Shown here: one piece after another, positions 22,401 to 34,556 of the stretch
How positions within the stretch are numbered: position 1 is the first letter of the stretch
Layout: each line of letters opens with the position of its first letter
Assembly: GCA_006503535.1 (NCBI GenBank)
Contig: QYRS01000003.1
Span: 3,286,001-3,350,000 of the forward strand
Direction: 5' to 3'
DNA from: Arthrinium phaeospermum
Lineage: Eukaryota > Ascomycota > Sordariomycetes > Amphisphaeriales > Apiosporaceae
Length of the DNA stretch: 64,000 bases
Notes under the pieces: model-generated
Told to the model about the DNA's origin: nothing
Seen by the model: the letters and a program-made list of their open reading frames with translations, nothing else
Databases searched by the model: none
Program-made: the position numbers and the translations under genes

Positions 22401-24845
22401 CAACCTCCGGGAGCATAGAACGTCGGCCTTGCACAGTAGGCGGTCGGCTTCCGGTGTTCCTGGACGATCGCTCAGAGCGGCGTTGCGCGAATCCATTCGT
22501 GTTTGGTTCAGGCTGGCCATCGGGCTGCTTGCCATCCGGTTGGATGTTGTCGAGCTCGTGAAGCAGGTTGTCGAGCTTACCAAGACTTCGTTGCCGCTCA
22601 ATAACCTGCTCGAGGCGGTCAATCTCACGCTGCATCAACTCGGTGTCTTGGTCGGCCTCGGCAAGTCTTTCCTCCAGTGTGGAAATGTAATCCTCAGCCG
22701 CAGCCTCGTTCTCCCGGACCCGTGCGATTTCCTTTCGCAGTTCGGTTATAATCGTTGCGTTCTTTTCTTCGCCCGAAGTATGTCCATCGAGCTTGGCTTC
22801 GAGGTCGTGGAGATAGTTTTCCGTGTTGGCTTCGCGATCCATCAGCTTCTGTAAACGGGCTTGAAGTTGCGTGTTGATGGTTTCAATATAGGCGCATTTG
22901 GTTTCTTTCTCCAGAAGATCGGTCTCGGTGTTGGATAAAGTAGTGCGGGTGCTGGAAAGGGACTGCTCGAGTGACTGGATCGTCTTTTCGTACTCGAGGA
23001 CGACCTGCTCGACCGCCTGGGCAAACGAGTTGGACCGGTTGAGGCGCTCGGTTGCGACGTCTCCGGCGTTCTCCTCCATTTGCTGATTCTCGGCCTCCTC
23101 GTTGTCTCGTGCCTTAGCCATCTCGGCAATCAACTTAGCGTGCCGTTGGCTGAGAGTAGTGTAGTTCTCCTGGACGTCTAGTAGCTGATTTTGGAGTTCC
23201 GCTTCGCGCTCGTTGTTGAGTCGCTCGGACCTCTCAGTGGTCGCCAAATTGCGGCGCTCGTTCCCGCCACGCTCAGCACTACGAATTTGCTCACGTAAAA
23301 AGGCCACTTCGGCCTTGAGCCGCTCAATGACAGCCTGCTTATCACCCTCCTCCACAGATTGGATCCTAGGCTTGCTCTGGATGGCACGGGCGCGTTGGGC
23401 GTACTGGACCGTATTTAGAGTTTCGCTGAGATGAAATTCGGCGGGCGTAACACATGCAATCATATACGTAATGGCATTGCCGCCGAGAGAGTCTTGGAGC
23501 AGGCGTGTAAGTCGGGAATCGCGGTACGATACGTGTGCACCGTGAGACCGCGAAGAGAGTTGCGAGATGACCTTGCCTAACGCGGCCAAGCCGGCGTTGA
23601 TCGAGATGCCTTCTTTCGCCCGGTCACCTTGCGCGCCGGTGTTCTTCAGACGCTCGCTACCCGCCAGATCGACGAAATGCAGCTTGCTGTCTGTGGTCAC
23701 CCATGTTTCAGCTCCGGCCGTGGGTTCCAGAGGCATCGAAAACCGCTTGTTGGCTCCCTCGGTGCCCTGCGACTTGGCTTTTTTCTGGACTAGATTGAGA
23801 CTGAATACGGCATGAGAACGCGACGATTTCGCGTTGATGGCTGTGGAGTCGGTTTGACGAATTGCAGAGCCGAAGTTCAGAGCGTTCATCAAGTCTTCCA
23901 TCGAGTGGATGTCCATTTGTCGGAGACCGGTGAGGATGATGTTGCCCTTGGTATCCTCACGGATGGTGACCGTGCCACGTTCATGCTGCGGCGTCGTCTC
24001 GGGGACAAGCAAGTCGCGAAGCTGCTCGTTGTATATTTCAACGTACGTCGCCTTCATTTGCCAAGTCTTCTCGGCTGGGGCACTGCCGGCTGAGGGCGAA
24101 GTCTGTCCTATCGAGTATCGCTGAGGTGTGCGAAGCTGGGACATGGAATTGCGGTTGGATTTCTTGGAACTGGAAGGCCCATCAAGTTTCTCGAACAGCT
24201 CCGTTGCTGCGCGGGGGATCACTCCCATCCTGTCAAGATTCCCTTGTTCTACCGGGCCTGAAGTACCCATGGTGAAGGACTTTCCGGCACCGGATTGGCC
24301 GTACGCCAGCAACGACACGTTGTAGCCTTGCAGGAAGGCAGTCACACTCTCGCTGAGGTAGTCCCAGATACCTTCCTGGTCGGTTTCAGGGGAAAACACG
24401 CGATCGAATACGAAGAGCTTCTTGCCCTGCGGCGCATCGATCGACAGACTCGTTGGTGACGTTGCCTGGACCATAGAGCGCTGAAACCGTTGGGGGATAA
24501 GGTCGAAACCGGGATCGGTAGCCTGTAGAGGCGGTCGCACTCGAATGACTGCATATGAGCGTACAGGTTAGCCGTATTCGTGGTGTTGTGGCTTTCAGCG
24601 CATCCTGCTAGGTTTCCGAGGCCTCTAGCTGGCTTGGCCCGAGAGGCCCAAGGTTTCCGCGAGTAGAGATAACTGGGGCCGTTTGTTCACTTACCAACTT
24701 TGACTGCCGTCTTGCCGCCGTCTTCGTCGGATGCTCTGCTTTTGCTATTTACGCTCATGCGACTGGTGCTTCGCGGCGTAGGTCGCACCATGGCGCTTGC
24801 GGGTCGCGACATCATGCTGGGCGATCCGGGGGGTGATGAGGCCAT
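19450..24845 (-). CDS. Kinesin with N-terminal motor and long coiled coil (kinesin-4-like?)
   Basis: Exon 1 is 24845-24695 and exon 2 is 24548-19450, with a 146-nt intron (GTAAGT donor, GCAG acceptor). The splice rebuilds the motor start KTAVKVVIRVRPPL. Total 1749 residues, or 1730 if the in-frame segment 19984-20040 is also an intron. Motor motifs: P-loop GQSGAGKS at 134-141, NAKSSRSHAVFS (switch I), DLAGSER (switch II), VSYRDSRLTRLLQDSLGG and the neck LNTVQYAQRARAIQSKP. More than 1000 residues of heptad-rich coiled coil follow, broken by Ser/Pro-rich linkers, with a short basic end. This is a plus-end motor layout. The subfamily is a guess, kinesin-4/chromokinesin-like. The ATG at 24845 gives MASSPPGSPSMMSRP. 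Confidence 0.93.
19984..20040 (-). other. In-frame 57-nt probable intron (exitron-like) inside the kinesin ORF
   Basis: On the minus strand: donor CAG|GTACAC, branch TGCTAAC and acceptor TTTACTGCAG, 57 nt in all. It is a multiple of three and has no stop. Removing it joins EEYAALQ to AKFDEASS and keeps the coiled coil continuous. Retaining it adds 19 polar residues. Confidence 0.65.
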
Positions 24846-27800
24846 GATGACGAGGGCTGCCTCTTTCTACGAAGAGACACCCGAGGACAGGAGGACGGAA
24901 ATGCGACAAAATATCAATGCCGGCGCGCGGAAACCGCGGGGGATCGGTTTGATAAGGCAGTGAAACGGGCAAATTGGCTTTGCCTTATGCCGAGTCTTCT
25001 TTTTGTTGCTTGCGTTGGAATGCAAGGCAGGTCAATTCATGCGAATTGCCGTCGGGTGGTTGTCGTAGGAAATCTAAAAGAGCGAGGTGAACCCCAGATC
25101 CCAGAGTTCCCGGCCGGGGAAGGAATGCAGGAGACGGGCTGGCCTCGAAGGTGTCTAAACACCCCTTTGCATGAGGGCTTTCTTTGCGGCCGCGCTGAAC
25201 TAATTGCCGCGTTATCCTTCAAGTCGACATGTGGGTTGTGTCTCGTCGCAACGGTAGAGGGAAAAAAAGATTGTAAAGAGGTCGCAGAAGGATGTGCAAC
25301 GGGGGGGATGTTGGTTAAATTTCCCAAACCCCCAGATCATTAGCAAACAGGGAACAGGCCTAGACTTGCGCTGACCAGTGACAGCAGCGGCACAGCACTT
25401 TTATCATAACAGACAGGTCTAGCTGTTGGTAAGGAGATCAATGGATGGATGGATGGGCATGCGCTGCACGTGTTGCCTGATCTCTTCTGTTCTTCTTTTT
25501 TTTAACCGAGCCTACTTTTGGCAGACACCACACACAAACAGTTGACGGCGAGTGTATATGTACCGTATGAAGATTGTCGCGGACGGCGAAAGTGGCAGTC
25601 ACAGACGACACAAGGGGTATAGCGATTATTATCTGGGTACCTAAGGTATCTAAAATAAATCAGGGGGGCCCGGTGAGAGAGGCTTGGGGGGCAGGCTGGG
25701 CCTGGTACTTCAATGGCAAGCAAATCGCCAAAGGCTAGAGGCGCCGAGATGATAAATTTGGGGGGTCAATTGATGAAACATATTCGGGGTATGGCCTTGC
25801 TGGCCCACGAATGGCCCAAATCCACCTTTTTCCTGTCCCTGCCGCCATGCCCAAACAAGCGGACCAGCAATGCAAGGTGCAGGGTCGCTGGCTCAATCCG
25901 GCATAGGCCAAATTAAACTCGCGTCGGCTGGGATAGGCGAGGGTCCCAAGCGTTGTCAGCCATTTGATTGGGATTTGACCAGCCAGCGATCATCACCACC
26001 CGTCACGTTCTGTAAATGGAAGTGGTGGGTGCGGATGAGGTACATACTTACCTACACACACATGCCAACAGCCGATCATACCTATGCTTCTGCATATCAG
26101 CAACACGATGCGCGTGCTGGCGTGTACCATGCATACCGTACATAACCTATTCCATATACCTATACTCTACTCACCTCCCAAGTTACACCTTGCCAGCAAC
26201 GCCCAAGGCGGCACGAGGGGGGAAATCACGGCAGATTTCAGGTAGGCTGGGCCGGCTGTGTGGCCCCTACTACATTCTTGTGGCTATATATAAAGAGATC
26301 GCTAACAGCAGCTGTGTTGATTGGTGGCGGCGACGAAGAAACGTCTGAAACGGTCTGCTAAGGTTCCATGTCAAGAGACAGGCGACTCGTTCAAGTCCTG
26401 TCAATGACGAGAGAAATCTGAGACCTGCAACGCAACGCATCAATCTGCCATGCTGTTCACCCAGCCCGCCCACATACACCAAACCACCATCACGGAATCC
26501 GGTGGCAGTGCTGCAAATGCTTCAGACGAGGTAAACAACCTTACCCAAGGAGCCTATATTTCAGACGGCCATATACTGGTACTAAGAGACAAGAGGTTCG
26601 AAGTGGAACACTTGAATCACCATAGGTTTTGGAAGATAGCGCACGCGACGCCTCCCATCCCCCTCCAGAACAATCCCCCTTCGAGCTGCTTCGCAACTAC
26701 TGCGTAGTATATCGAGCTAGAAATAGTATACTGTAGCAGTAGGCTGGCGATTCAGTAGAAATCTGTAGGTACCGTCTGGCTGACAGTGTGTCGCGCAAAA
26801 TGAAAAAGAAGATCCCCTCCAAAGCGGACGGGTAACGAGGGAGACAGACGATCAGCCGGCGACCGAACCAATTTGATGCGTGTGGTGGGTGGCTACATAC
26901 ATGTAAGGTTGGGTGGTGATGAAGGTGCGCTATGGACGCTTTTGGTGCAGCGACGCACATGTTGGTGGGGTCCCCTCTCCCTAGCTCGCGCAGGAACCCA
27001 ACCAAGCTTGCTTAGAGCTCACCACCACCAATATGCCAGGGACCAGGAGTGCAGAAAGAAAAAAAGCAAGGGACCAGAAGCATCACGAAAGGGGGAACCA
27101 ATTGGGGGCAAGCTACTGCCGGGCGGCCAGCCACATTCAACGTACGCTCTAGGTACGCTCTCACGCTACGCCGTACTTCCGATAACAAACGCCCTTTCTG
27201 CACCTGGCTCGTCTGTTGTGCGGAACTGTTTGCCCGCTGCCGTCGGGTTTCAACCGATCTCCGGATCCATGGCGCCCCCTCCTTCCTTCAGATGCGATGG
27301 TGACAGGGTGGAAAAGACAAGAGCGACTGCCGGTGTCATATATAGCAAGCGGAACTGCGGAAGGTGGTCCAAGTTCTCCCGATACCAATAGTTCAAATGT
27401 GTCACTGACTCACTAATGCCCATCTGGAAGATTGCACTGATTAAGGGCGACGTGAGAGAGTATTATCAATCACGATGATTCGACTCTTTGATGTTGGGCT
27501 ATCCTCTTCTAGGGGCCTAGCGGCGCCGTAGCGCATGCAGAAGCGGGAAGCTTGAGCCTTGCGGAACAATAAGCGTACAACGGCGCGATCAAATAGTAGA
27601 TACGATGGAGAAAGAAACTGGTGCCAGTAGTCACCGCAGACCTCCAATCTAGTTTGTAGAACTATCGATGGAATCTGTTGGAGAAGATTCGCAATCGTTC
27701 TGTCTGCATGTATCCAACACTGGATATCGTACGGTTATTGCATTATCCATTGCTTGCAGCACCCGTCGGTCCACCTCCCACTTTGACGTGCAGTCGTTTG

Positions 27801-30800
27801 GTGGAGGCCGAGATAGCACGTTGTTAGGCCCAATGAGGATGGTTCGATTTCCGATTTGGCGGATATGCAGATTTCAGGAAAAAGGGGGTTTTCGTTTGCG
27901 CCATGACATTTTTACTTCACCAAGCCGCATCGATGCGATGCAAGTGAATGGGCGATTGCTCCTCATGGCGCATGCGAGGGCGTGCTCCAATCTTTGAAGA
28001 ATAACCTCCGACTGGATTCTCTTCGTCGTAGGTGAACACCCCTTACTTCCCTCGCGTCGCTGACAGCAGAATCGCATGTCAATACGAGCATCGTCGGAAG
28101 ACGTCATTATCTGGATGCAGTGTTACGAGAAAGGAGATCCAGTCAGAACCTGGTTCCCGAGACTTACATACATACAGCAATATATGTCCATAGAGAGCTT
28201 TGTGCGATGCCCGGACCGCTTCCGGTGGATCAAAGATGAATCGGGGTTGATATCATAACCGGGACATGCTTCCATTTCATTTGAGAAACCGTTATGCCGC
28301 TCGCATACATACGTAGGGCCTTGCGTCACCCCTCCTCGTGTTTTATATTCTTTTGGGAGCCCCGGCAATGCGATCATATGCCGACCCAGCGGCGATGACC
28401 CAGCTACAGAGTGTGCTCGGTCCTGGATCGGGGAGGAAATTCAAGGCCCAGAGAGCCCGGACCACGCCCGGACAACAAATGCGACTGGTTGCAAACTGAT
28501 GGGTCAGCCCCCCAAAAACCCCTGGTTGGCTTCCCTTTTCCACCCACCAATGCCGGTAATTTGGAACGATCGTCCGTCCATATCTCATATCTCGGCGCGG
28601 ATATAGGTTACGTGGGAATTGGAGTCGGGCGTCGATCGCCGTGATGATGTCGCAGCGCGCAATGACTCCCTTTGTCGCGAACCTGGTATTTCATTTCAAC
28701 ATCGGTGCTGGCCGATGTTTACCTCCTGATGAAACATATGTGGTGGTACTATCGCTGGTGACAAGGAAAATGTTTTTTTTTTATCTTCTCCCGCGGAAGT
28801 GTACCGGTGGCAGGTGGCGCGATCGATTGGTGGAGCCCCATCCCAAAGCTCCGGTCAGATGTCGTTGTTCGCAAAGGGAACGACGTCGCAAAGAGGTTGG
28901 TAATGTCCGCGGTTATTACAAAGCAAAATCGGATTTTGTTAGCATCGCGAGGCCCTCTCCACTTGCTACTACCTTACTTAGATAATACAACATCGACGGT
29001 GCGTATCACGATGCTGGACATCCATTTCTGCACCCCGCATTCCCGCTTAAATTCAGCCCGCTGCCAGGCCCATCCCTCCCGCTGCATGGCATTGAGTAAC
29101 GACGGGACGGCTATTCACATATGTACACATAGAGACAGACGTCAAATGTCTCGCCTACAGTGATGGACTACCCCTGCTAATCGACGGCCGCGTCAAACCT
29201 TCACATCATCAATAAGCCGCCCCTAAATAAGGCAGTATTCCGGCAGAGCCAATACAAAGCCGGAACTTCTTAAATCTCGTATTGTATTATTCGAACCCTG
29301 ACAGCCCCAGGCCGCAGGCGGCTGGTCCTTTAACCCGAGGAGACTGGCGTGCGGACGGGCAGCGGCTCTTGAAACTTGAAACATGCATCACCCTGGCGGT
29401 ACCATCATCCTCTAGGAGCTTGCCGCCTATACGTCCATTCGACTTGACGGATACTATGCCGTTGTAAGTGGACTGGATGGCCAGGGTCGGGACCTGGAAT
29501 TTATGACATGCGACTGGACAATGGTCTACCTAGTTGTGGTTAAAGTCTCTGGAGCCCCTAGGCTACTACTCGTCGACTATGTAACCTCACCTTCGGAGCT
29601 GATATGAGATAGCCCGCCGGGGCAATATCCGGTCCACCCCTCATTACTGCTGCAACACTCGACAAAGTGATAAGCGGTTCTACGACAAGGCGCTCACTTG
29701 TTTCTGTTTTGCCGCAAGCAATGCTATCCGCATTATGGAATCGTTCCGTTCTTCCCTACTCGAATTTACTGTCCAAGCCTTTCCAGGTCGTTAGAACTCA
29801 AAATAAGCCACCCTTTGCCGTAGCTAGTCACACATTGACCCCTTAGGAGATATCAGGTATATCAAACAGGCTAGGCAACCTTCCTGCACAAGAACCATTT
29901 CCACCAACGGGTTCGAGATTCTGCCATACGTCTACTAATGCGCTTCCGAGGATTCCATCTCGTGGCGCTTGATCTGCGAATACCTCCTCCAGTTAATACG
30001 ACACTAGCTCGCTCGCCAGAAACGGCTCTTCGAGCTCTTAATGAAGACGCCGAGATGAGATGACGTCTCGTTCCGCCGTGGTGTTGTTCTTGTGGAGATA
30101 AGGCCGTTCTGGCCCCTTTGAGGACCCTTCCCAGTCCTGCTTCGTGGTCTGACCTTGGGGATCCCCCACCCAAGTTTACCTGAACCCGGAATGCAGGTCG
30201 GCGCTCAGTCCCAAGGCGATGCTACCCTAACGTGGATCAAGGCTTCATCTCGGGATGCTAGTTGCTGCAAGTATCAGGTGACGCCCTCAGCGATATACCC
30301 CGTCCGTCCACCTTCCCCTCTCTCGGCAGTCGTGCTGCTGCGCCTAGCCCAAGAGCCAGCCTTGGGTCCTGACAAAGTACTTAAGGCGTTATTGTTGCAG
30401 ACGGGCCCAATTGCCGGAGTCGGAGCCGGGGATCTGCTACGCAAGGGTGATCCGTCGGCCCAGTGCGGAGCATCGATGCCTGTCTCATGTGCCACGCGGT
30501 GTTAAAGAAAGAATGCCAAGTAAGGAGAAGGTTGCATTGTCAATGCTCGGGTGTACTTGCAATCGACAACTGTGAAGTTTATGTCCCGATAGCTACAAAA
30601 ATAGTCATTACGGAGAAAACTCCGCAAAAGAGTAGCCAGGAGAGCCTAGTATTGCTTCAAGAGGGCGGACGAGTTCATCCGACCTATGTGATTCGAGGTG
30701 AATGCTCCTGTTAAGAAGATCACATAACCTGGTGGAAGCCAGCCAGGATATAGCAGGGGGCAGCACCGCTTCCGTGAAGGGCCCGGCAATGAGAATGAGA

Positions 30801-32015
30801 CAATCTGCCCTTTTAATCATCATATATCAGCAATGTAGAAATGGCTAGATAACAAGGTCCATGGAGGAAACAACAAGCAAGATCTATATTTGGTTAGTAG
30901 TCAGCAGATGCCACGAGCGGCTTGGAATAGCTTGGGCAATGCAGCCCTACCATCGTGGCTATGGTGTCGCCAATACCCTGCATTACACTGCACTCGCAGT
31001 CCGCCATTGTCCAAGAATAAGATAAACAGTAAAGATTGCCAACCTCATGTCAGACGAGCTTGACAAAGTGTCTCGTCTGAGGAGACTTTTGTAGTATCTT
31101 CAACCCGATGCGGATGCTGTCTCGGGTCACCTTTCTCAATAGATGTGTTAGAACTCTTGGTTACCTAATGGTCATGGCGATTTGGACAAACGAGTGCATT
31201 TCAATAGAAATAAGGCAGCCAAGAGCTGCAGTCCGTGATTCTTCTGAAACGGACGAGCCCGTCAGTGTCCATCTATTTGTCATGTTGGGATGAACATGAA
31301 CACAATTCGAAGCTGATCACGCAAACAATGACACATCCCCCTTCTTTTGTCTCTCCAAACAACATGCTCGCTTCATATACACATGGCTTGTTGGTTATGT
31401 GCGAGAAGTACCAAGCATACACGGAAGATAGCGTCAAGTTCGTACCATGTGTTTTCATGCTTACGGACATCTACTGGTCCGTTCTTGCCTAGAACTACAT
31501 GTTTCTTGTTCTTACACGCAATTGGATAGGAGGCATCTCCGCCATTGTAAAACTGGTTCGTCTCAGACTTGACCGTGTCTTCTCATTACCATATTGAGTC
31601 CGCCGATGCATCAAAGCAAGGTTCATCTTTGTCAAGGGCTAGGCATCCATCTTGGCCATTTCGCGGCTTGGACATTTGCCCAGTGAAACGAAAGAAATGT
31701 ATGTAAAGAGCTTAATCAGTCGCTCGTTCAATTACTATTATAAATTCTTGGACGTTGATAAGTCAGTCGCATTATTCAGGAACCGAGTGTTAATGGGTCA
31801 CGTGCTTTCGTGCCTTGGTGCTTCCGTGGGGCAACAATCGTGACGCAACTCGACGCGTCACAACTCTTGTCAACTCCCAACGGGTTCAATCAAGTGGGTG
31901 AATGTATCGGACATTCACCAGAGGCTTGCTTGCTCCAATGAAATGATGCCATTTTGAGGAACATCAGCCGTATTCTACTGGCACACAAGCCAATTCCTGC
32001 CCCAAAACACACAAA
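24846..32015. other. 7.2-kb gene-poor interval
   Basis: No gene supported on either strand. ORFs of 60-170 codons occur (e.g. 26873-27391 and 29871-30505), but none has a domain, codon bias or credible splice partners. It contains an (ATGG)4 microsatellite at 25441-25456 and a hairpin GACAGG...CCTGTC near 26376-26401. The last few hundred bases are the Eme1 promoter. Confidence 0.5.
25441..25456. repeat. (ATGG)4 microsatellite
   Basis: Four perfect tandem copies of ATGG in the gene-poor region. Confidence 0.9.
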
Positions 32016-34171
32016 ATGCCCGAAGTCATCGACCTCATCTCTAGCAGCTCGAGCCCGCCATCTCCGGCTCTGCAACCGGAACGTGGGGGGCTCACATCTT
32101 CGCCGCCTAGACGCGACTCTGCGCATGATAGGTATCACGTCGACGACATACTCCATTCGAACAATGCTGCCCGAGCCGAAACCCTTACGAAGCGAACTGC
32201 TGCGACATCGGCGCAGCCCACGACCAAAAACAACAACGATTTCCTCTTCCTGGACGAAGATTTTGATGTCACGGGCGATCTGGATGGCTTTGAAACTACT
32301 GTTCATACAGAACGGCACTCGACCGATGCCAGAGGTCGTAGCAGCTACACCCGGTCGTCGACTTGGGCTACGGCAGCAGGGGCCAGAGCCGACACCACAG
32401 CCCCCATGCGCCCAGCAAGCTTTGGCAGATGGAACTCGATCGCCGATCCCATCGAGAACAGCAGCTCGCCTGGCCCTTTTGATCTGACGAAAGACGATGC
32501 CTCGGAGACATTGCCGTGGCCAGCGCCCGCGCGTGCGGGAAGGGCCTCTGCGAAATTGCCCAGCGCAGTGGCCGCCGGCAAACCGACGCGGAAATCGCCA
32601 GAAATCGCCCCTGTCTCAAGCGATCCTTTCGCTGACGATTCTCCGGTCCGTCCAAAACCGGCTGCGAACGTGGACTTGGACATCCCTAGCGATCTGTCCT
32701 TCGTCTCGCCCGTTAAATCAAAGCAGAAGAACGCGGCTTGGGACCCTATATCCAGTTCTATGCCGGAAAGCCACACGGATTTCAAGGCCAGTCCTAAGAA
32801 GATACCAGATCACCAGCCATTGAAGCGCAAAGCGGAAGTCCTCGTCATCGACGATGACGAGAATTCAGACGACGAATTTCCAGATCTTAGCGCCATCGAC
32901 TTCTCCAAGCTGAAGAAGACCGCTCGATCTTTGAGCGAGTCCCCGCGAAAGGCTACAAAGACGTCGACACAAACAGCAAAGAAGACCGCGCCGTTGACCG
33001 CGGACCAGAAAGAATGGGAGAAGCGACGCAAGGAGCAGGCCCGAGAGGCAGAAAAGGAGCGGAAACGCATCGAAAAGGAGCAGGCCAAGGAACAGCGAGC
33101 GCAGGAGAAGATGAAGCAGAAGGCACTGGATGAAGTCAACAAATTAAAAACCGACAAGAAAGCGTCCACCTCGGAGATGATCGTTGACTTGCCCCAGAGC
33201 TTCGCCCCCGCCATTAATTTGCAAGTCAATAAGATCTTGGAAGACCTCGAAGTGCAGCGAGACAGTTGGCATAGCCACCCTGTCGATCACATAGTGAAGT
33301 GGCGGAGAAAAGTCCAGTCTCGTTACAACGAAGACTTGGGATATGTGAGTATCACCTGTTCTATTGTGGCAACCATGTTACTTACCCGTTGATATAGTGG
33401 GAGCCGGCTCCACTGCGTATCGCCCCTGAAAATCACGTCTTGGTGGTCATCGAAGCAGCCGAGTTCGTTAAGCTCGCGCTCGGAAGCGAGGGCCACGACC
33501 TTGATGCACATGTCTTGAAGATGAGGATGCATTTTCCTAAGGAGTCCATCATCTACCTGCTTCAAGGCATTGACCTCTGGATGAAGAAGAACCGCAACGC
33601 TCGCAACCGCCAGTTCACCAACGCGGTCCGCGGCAACGGTGACGATGCACCGCCGCCGTCAGGCCAGTCTCGGCGGCGGAACGCGGCAACCCACGAGATC
33701 ATCGACGAGGACATCGTCGAAGACGCGCTCATTGCCCTGCAGCTTCACCCCGGCGTGCTCATCCATCACACCCCCATCGCCGTCGAGACGGCGCAGTGGA
33801 TCGCCGTCTTCACGCAGCACATCTCCACGATCCCGTACCGCAAGGCTAAGGACCTGACGGCGGCGTCGGCGGGCTTCTGCATGGAGTCGGGGCAGGTCCG
33901 GACGGGCGACAACCCGGCCGAGATCTTCGTCCGCATGCTGCAGGAGAATGCGCGCATCACGGCGCCGATGGCGTACGGCATCCTTAACAAGTACAAGTCC
34001 GTCTCGGAGCTGGTCCGGGGGTTCGAGCAGGAGGGCCCCCTGGCGTTGGAGGATTGCAAGAAGAGCGCGAACAAGGACGGCGCCCTGACTGACCGCACGC
34101 TCGGGCAGGCGGCGAGTCGGCGGTTGTATAAGATATTCACGGGGCGCGATGATGATAGCACTGATATATGA
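32016..34171 (+). CDS. eme1: Crossover junction endonuclease subunit Eme1/Mms4 (ERCC4 domain)
   Basis: Exons 32016-33344 and 33398-34171, with a 53-nt intron (GTGAGT donor, GATATAG acceptor), give 700 residues. Eme1 is the partner of Mus81 in a nuclease that cuts branched DNA at stalled forks and recombination intermediates. The first ~300 residues are disordered and start MPEVIDLISSSSS, a probable SUMO-interacting motif. A highly charged helix follows at ~330-375 (EKERKRIEKEQAKEQ). The ERCC4-type domain (~400-640) includes HVLVVIEAAEFVKLA, a long inserted loop and STIPYRKAKD, then FCMESGQVRTG and a C-terminal helix-hairpin-helix-like region. The catalytic Mus81-type ERKxxxD is absent, as expected for the non-catalytic partner. 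Confidence 0.92.
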
Positions 34172-34556
34172 GACCGTGGAGGGAGGTGTTAGTTGTTCGT
34201 TGTTCTTGGCATTGCGGCAGAATTTGTCCAACGTGTTGAGTATATATTTTTACGGATAGTGCCGTCAGGGCGTGTACGGTTTATGAGCTCTTGGAACACC
34301 ATTGATACCCGGAGGAATGGCCAACGGTTCTGTTTGGCCTAAGAGCAAGGAAGGAAAGGCATATATTTTGTATTCCTAATTCACTCCAACGACTCAATCA
34401 TGTGTATCTGAAAGTTACGGGGACATGTCGAAAAGTACGCAATACCTTTTTCTGTAACTGCCAATCGTCAACGAGAAACAGATTGACATGTGATGGGGGC
34501 AAAATACCAACCCAACAAGCTGAAATAACGGTCTCGTCCATAGCTACAACTCTCCA
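34172..34556. other. 385-bp convergent spacer
   Basis: 3' flanks of Eme1 (+) and the GH43 gene (-). Nothing else seen. Confidence 0.7.

Noticed and set aside
26873..27391. 172-codon plus-strand ORF in the gene-poor interval
   Set aside because: No coding bias, no recognisable motif, low-complexity Arg/Gly/Ser content and no splice partners.
29871..30505. Possible LINE or reverse-transcriptase remnant
   Set aside because: Only a short GPDKVLK-like match, interrupted by stops. No terminal repeats, poly-A tail or second conserved motif was found.
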